From a virus: a stretch of DNA of 64,000 bases. Under the pieces are notes generated by a model. The model was not told the origin of the DNA, did no database searches, and saw only the letters and a program-made list of their open reading frames with translations. Every line of letters starts with the position of its first letter. Positions within the stretch are counted from its first letter, which is position 1. Of this stretch, positions 62,806-64,000 are shown in pieces. Made by a program: the position numbers and the translations under genes. The stretch lies in IMG/VR virus record IMGVR_UViG_3300044846_002555, positions 62,001-126,000 of that record, one strand, 5' to 3'.

Positions 62806-62987
62806 TGGACAAAAGACAGATTAAATCGTTAATGGATAAGTTAAGACAACCAATCCATATTAATTATATCTCCAAATACATCCTTAAAAAAGATATAGAT
62901 GAGACAAAACAACAATTAGATATTTTAATATCTGAAGGTTATATTAAAGAAAGTAAATTAAGTCAAGGATATTATGTGGCTGTCTAA
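62805..62987 (+). CDS. Small winged-helix-like protein
   Basis: 60 residues that fit a minimal winged helix: two helices (RQIKSLMDKL; HINYISKYILKK), a third (IDETKQQLDILISEG) and a two-strand wing (YIKESKLSQGYYVAV). Could be a small DNA-binding regulator. Overlaps genes on both sides. Assignment from pattern only. Confidence 0.5.
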   Translation: MDKRQIKSLMDKLRQPIHINYISKYILKKDIDETKQQLDILISEGYIKESKLSQGYYVAV

Positions 62988-63195
62988 AAAAACATATAAC
63001 ATTGGTTATCGTTGTAGTCAGACCGTGATTAAGTTTTTTAAGTACTCAATTTTATATAGTACGTCACCGTCCGGATGGTCTATAAGGTTTAATAATGGGA
63101 TTGGTGTTAATGTTACAACAAAACCTTTATTCTCGGTTAGAAATGGCTATAAAAAAAGCATTAAATTAGGAAAATATTATATAGTAAAATTATGA
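62974..63195 (+). CDS. Small basic protein, unknown
   Basis: 73 residues, basic and beta-rich (GYRCSQTVIKFFKYSILYS; SGWSIRFNNGIGVNV). ATG lies 14 bases inside the preceding gene and the stop overlaps the next start by four bases, so it is embedded in a coupled chain. No family recognised. Confidence 0.45.
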   Translation: MWLSKKTYNIGYRCSQTVIKFFKYSILYSTSPSGWSIRFNNGIGVNVTTKPLFSVRNGYKKSIKLGKYYIVKL

Positions 63196-63428
63196 GTGAA
63201 AACAAAGAAATGGTAAACCACCCGGAACATTACGGTGGTCAGGACAATCCATATGAGGTTGTAAAAGTTTGTGAAGCTTGGGGTCTTGATAAAGACGCTT
63301 ATATCTTCAATGTTGTGAAATATGTTGCAAGAGCAGGTAAGAAAGACACGGATAAAGAACTTCAGGATATGAAGAAAGCGTTGTGGTATTTGAATCGTAA
63401 AATTGAACGTCTTGAGAGTAACAGTTGA
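63192..63428 (+). CDS. DUF3310 protein (SaV-like family)
   Basis: 78 residues with the family pattern NHPEHYGG, then NPYEVVKVCEAWGLD, FNVVKYVARAGKK and a DMKKALWYLNRKIE helix. DUF3310 proteins are frequent in phages and often labelled nucleotide kinase without evidence; the true role is unknown. It overlaps genes on both sides. Confidence 0.85.
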   Translation: MSENKEMVNHPEHYGGQDNPYEVVKVCEAWGLDKDAYIFNVVKYVARAGKKDTDKELQDMKKALWYLNRKIERLESNS

Positions 63429-63714
63429 TATTGATGAATACGCGGAAGGCGCGGTTCTATTGGATGGATTAGAAAGTGCAATCGTTGGGATTGTAGAGGA
63501 CTTTGGTTCTCCGGGAAGAAAGATGTTATATTCAAAACAAAGAATATTAGACATTCTACAAGAGAGAGACCTAATGACCATGGGTGAGGCTGAAGAGTTT
63601 TACGACTATAATATATTAGGATTACACGCTAGTGACCAAAACGCAGTGTTTTTAGATTTAGAAATAACACCAATAAAAAAAGAAGATGGTTGGGAATACC
63701 AATTAAAAGAATAA
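63403..63714 (+). CDS. Conserved phage protein of unknown function
   Basis: Up to 103 residues; no ATG is present, so the start is TTG at 63403 or 63412 inside the DUF3310 gene. Motifs: GSPGRKMLYSKQRILDILQ followed by a MTMGEAEEFYDYNILG stretch, a pattern I recall as a widespread small phage protein (SxxKILxxLxxxGMTxEEAxEYFxxN). Acidic; no function known. Two bases... only one base separates its stop from the next ATG. Confidence 0.6.
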   Translation: MNVLRVTVDIDEYAEGAVLLDGLESAIVGIVEDFGSPGRKMLYSKQRILDILQERDLMTMGEAEEFYDYNILGLHASDQNAVFLDLEITPIKKEDGWEYQLKE

Positions 63715-63715
63715 T

Positions 63716-64000
63716 ATGGCAAATGTAATGACAACATATGTTAAGATTGTTAATCTTAACGAAGAAACGTTTTTAAAATTTATTGATTTATTTAAAACTG
63801 AAAATGACAATAGTTCTTATGTAGAATTAGTAAATCATTTTAATAAATTATTTGATGAGAAATTTAGTGAACCGGATAATGTTATGAACCGAGAATGGAT
63901 GGAACAAAACATTGGTTCAAAGTGGATTACCGTTGAATTTGGCGATGATGGATATACACCTGAAGTTGATGTGATAATCGAAAGTGCTTGGAGTGTTCCT
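63716..64000 (+). CDS. DUF1281-like (YubB ferredoxin-like) protein, 3' end missing
   Basis: The ATG at 63716 opens a frame that runs off the window (95 codons visible). It starts MANVMTTYVKIVNLNEE; later REWMEQNIGSKWITVEF and IIESAWSVP match the NWMxxNxGxKW and ESAWSPP motifs of the YubB/DUF1281 ferredoxin-like family found in plasmids and phages. Function of the family is unknown. Spacing puts it in the operon with DUF3310. Confidence 0.6.
   Translation, partial: MANVMTTYVKIVNLNEETFLKFIDLFKTENDNSSYVELVNHFNKLFDEKFSEPDNVMNREWMEQNIGSKWITVEFGDDGYTPEVDVIIESAWSVP

Noticed and set aside
1-64000. tRNA genes
   Set aside because: No cloverleaf or GGTTCRANTCC-type T-arm was noticed on either strand; a covariance-model search would be needed to exclude them.

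Overview
The window is a dense, AT-rich (visibly about one third G+C), almost intron-free block of a large tailed-phage genome, most likely a T4-related myovirus (or prophage-free environmental phage contig) infecting a member of the Bacteroidota, probably a flavobacterium. The phage assignment rests on a baseplate J/gp6-like protein, a gp46/gp47-like recombination nuclease pair, an endolysin with spanin-like genes, DUF3310 and DUF1360-type small proteins, and many unknown genes joined by ATG/TAA overlaps. The host assignment rests on: five promoters of the Bacteroidota type (TTG, 19-20 nt, TAnnTTTG); a sigma factor that looks like the short Bacteroidota RpoD; a histone H1-like protein of the Bacteroidota type; SprB-type repeats like those of the flavobacterial gliding adhesin; and the lack of clear Shine-Dalgarno sequences. 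No tRNA, CRISPR array, integrase or transposase was seen.

Layout. (1) 1-17.6 kb, plus strand: baseplate/tail genes, beginning with the 3' part of a gp6-like baseplate wedge gene and followed by seven large structural proteins, several with adhesive modules (PKD, SprB repeats, Pro-Thr linkers). A bidirectional terminator closes this block. (2) 17.6-32.5 kb, mostly minus strand: a host-recognition locus read toward block 1. It holds fibre/adhesin genes, a 1723-residue YadA-head-like repeat fibre, a GT-A-fold glycosyltransferase, two paralogous small proteins and, at the downstream end, a RuvC-like resolvase. (3) 32.5-44.9 kb, plus strand: replication and recombination (DnaG-type primase, PD-(D/E)XK nuclease, gp47 and gp46 homologues, P-loop kinase), a type IIG-like restriction-modification enzyme with its own promoter, and a phage RpoD-like sigma factor. 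(4) 45-50.5 kb, plus strand: lysis genes (amidase, two inner-membrane coiled-coil proteins, a secreted partner) and two disordered patchwork proteins that are probably virion or prohead associated. (5) 50.5-64 kb: accessory genes on both strands, including a histone H1-like protein, DnaJ, a Dam-type methylase, a leucine-rich-repeat protein, thioredoxin and glutaredoxin, and many small unknowns. The last gene runs off the window.

Regulation. Two promoter vocabularies can be read. Host-type TAnnTTTG promoters precede the primase, the restriction-modification gene, the sigma-factor operon and two accessory genes. A second motif, TATTTATA/T, lies 13-17 nt upstream of at least seven start codons on both strands (including structural, fibre and patchwork-protein genes) and looser copies lie before several other fibre genes. 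The simplest reading is an early class read by host RNA polymerase and a second, perhaps late, class, possibly served by the phage sigma factor. That link is inference.
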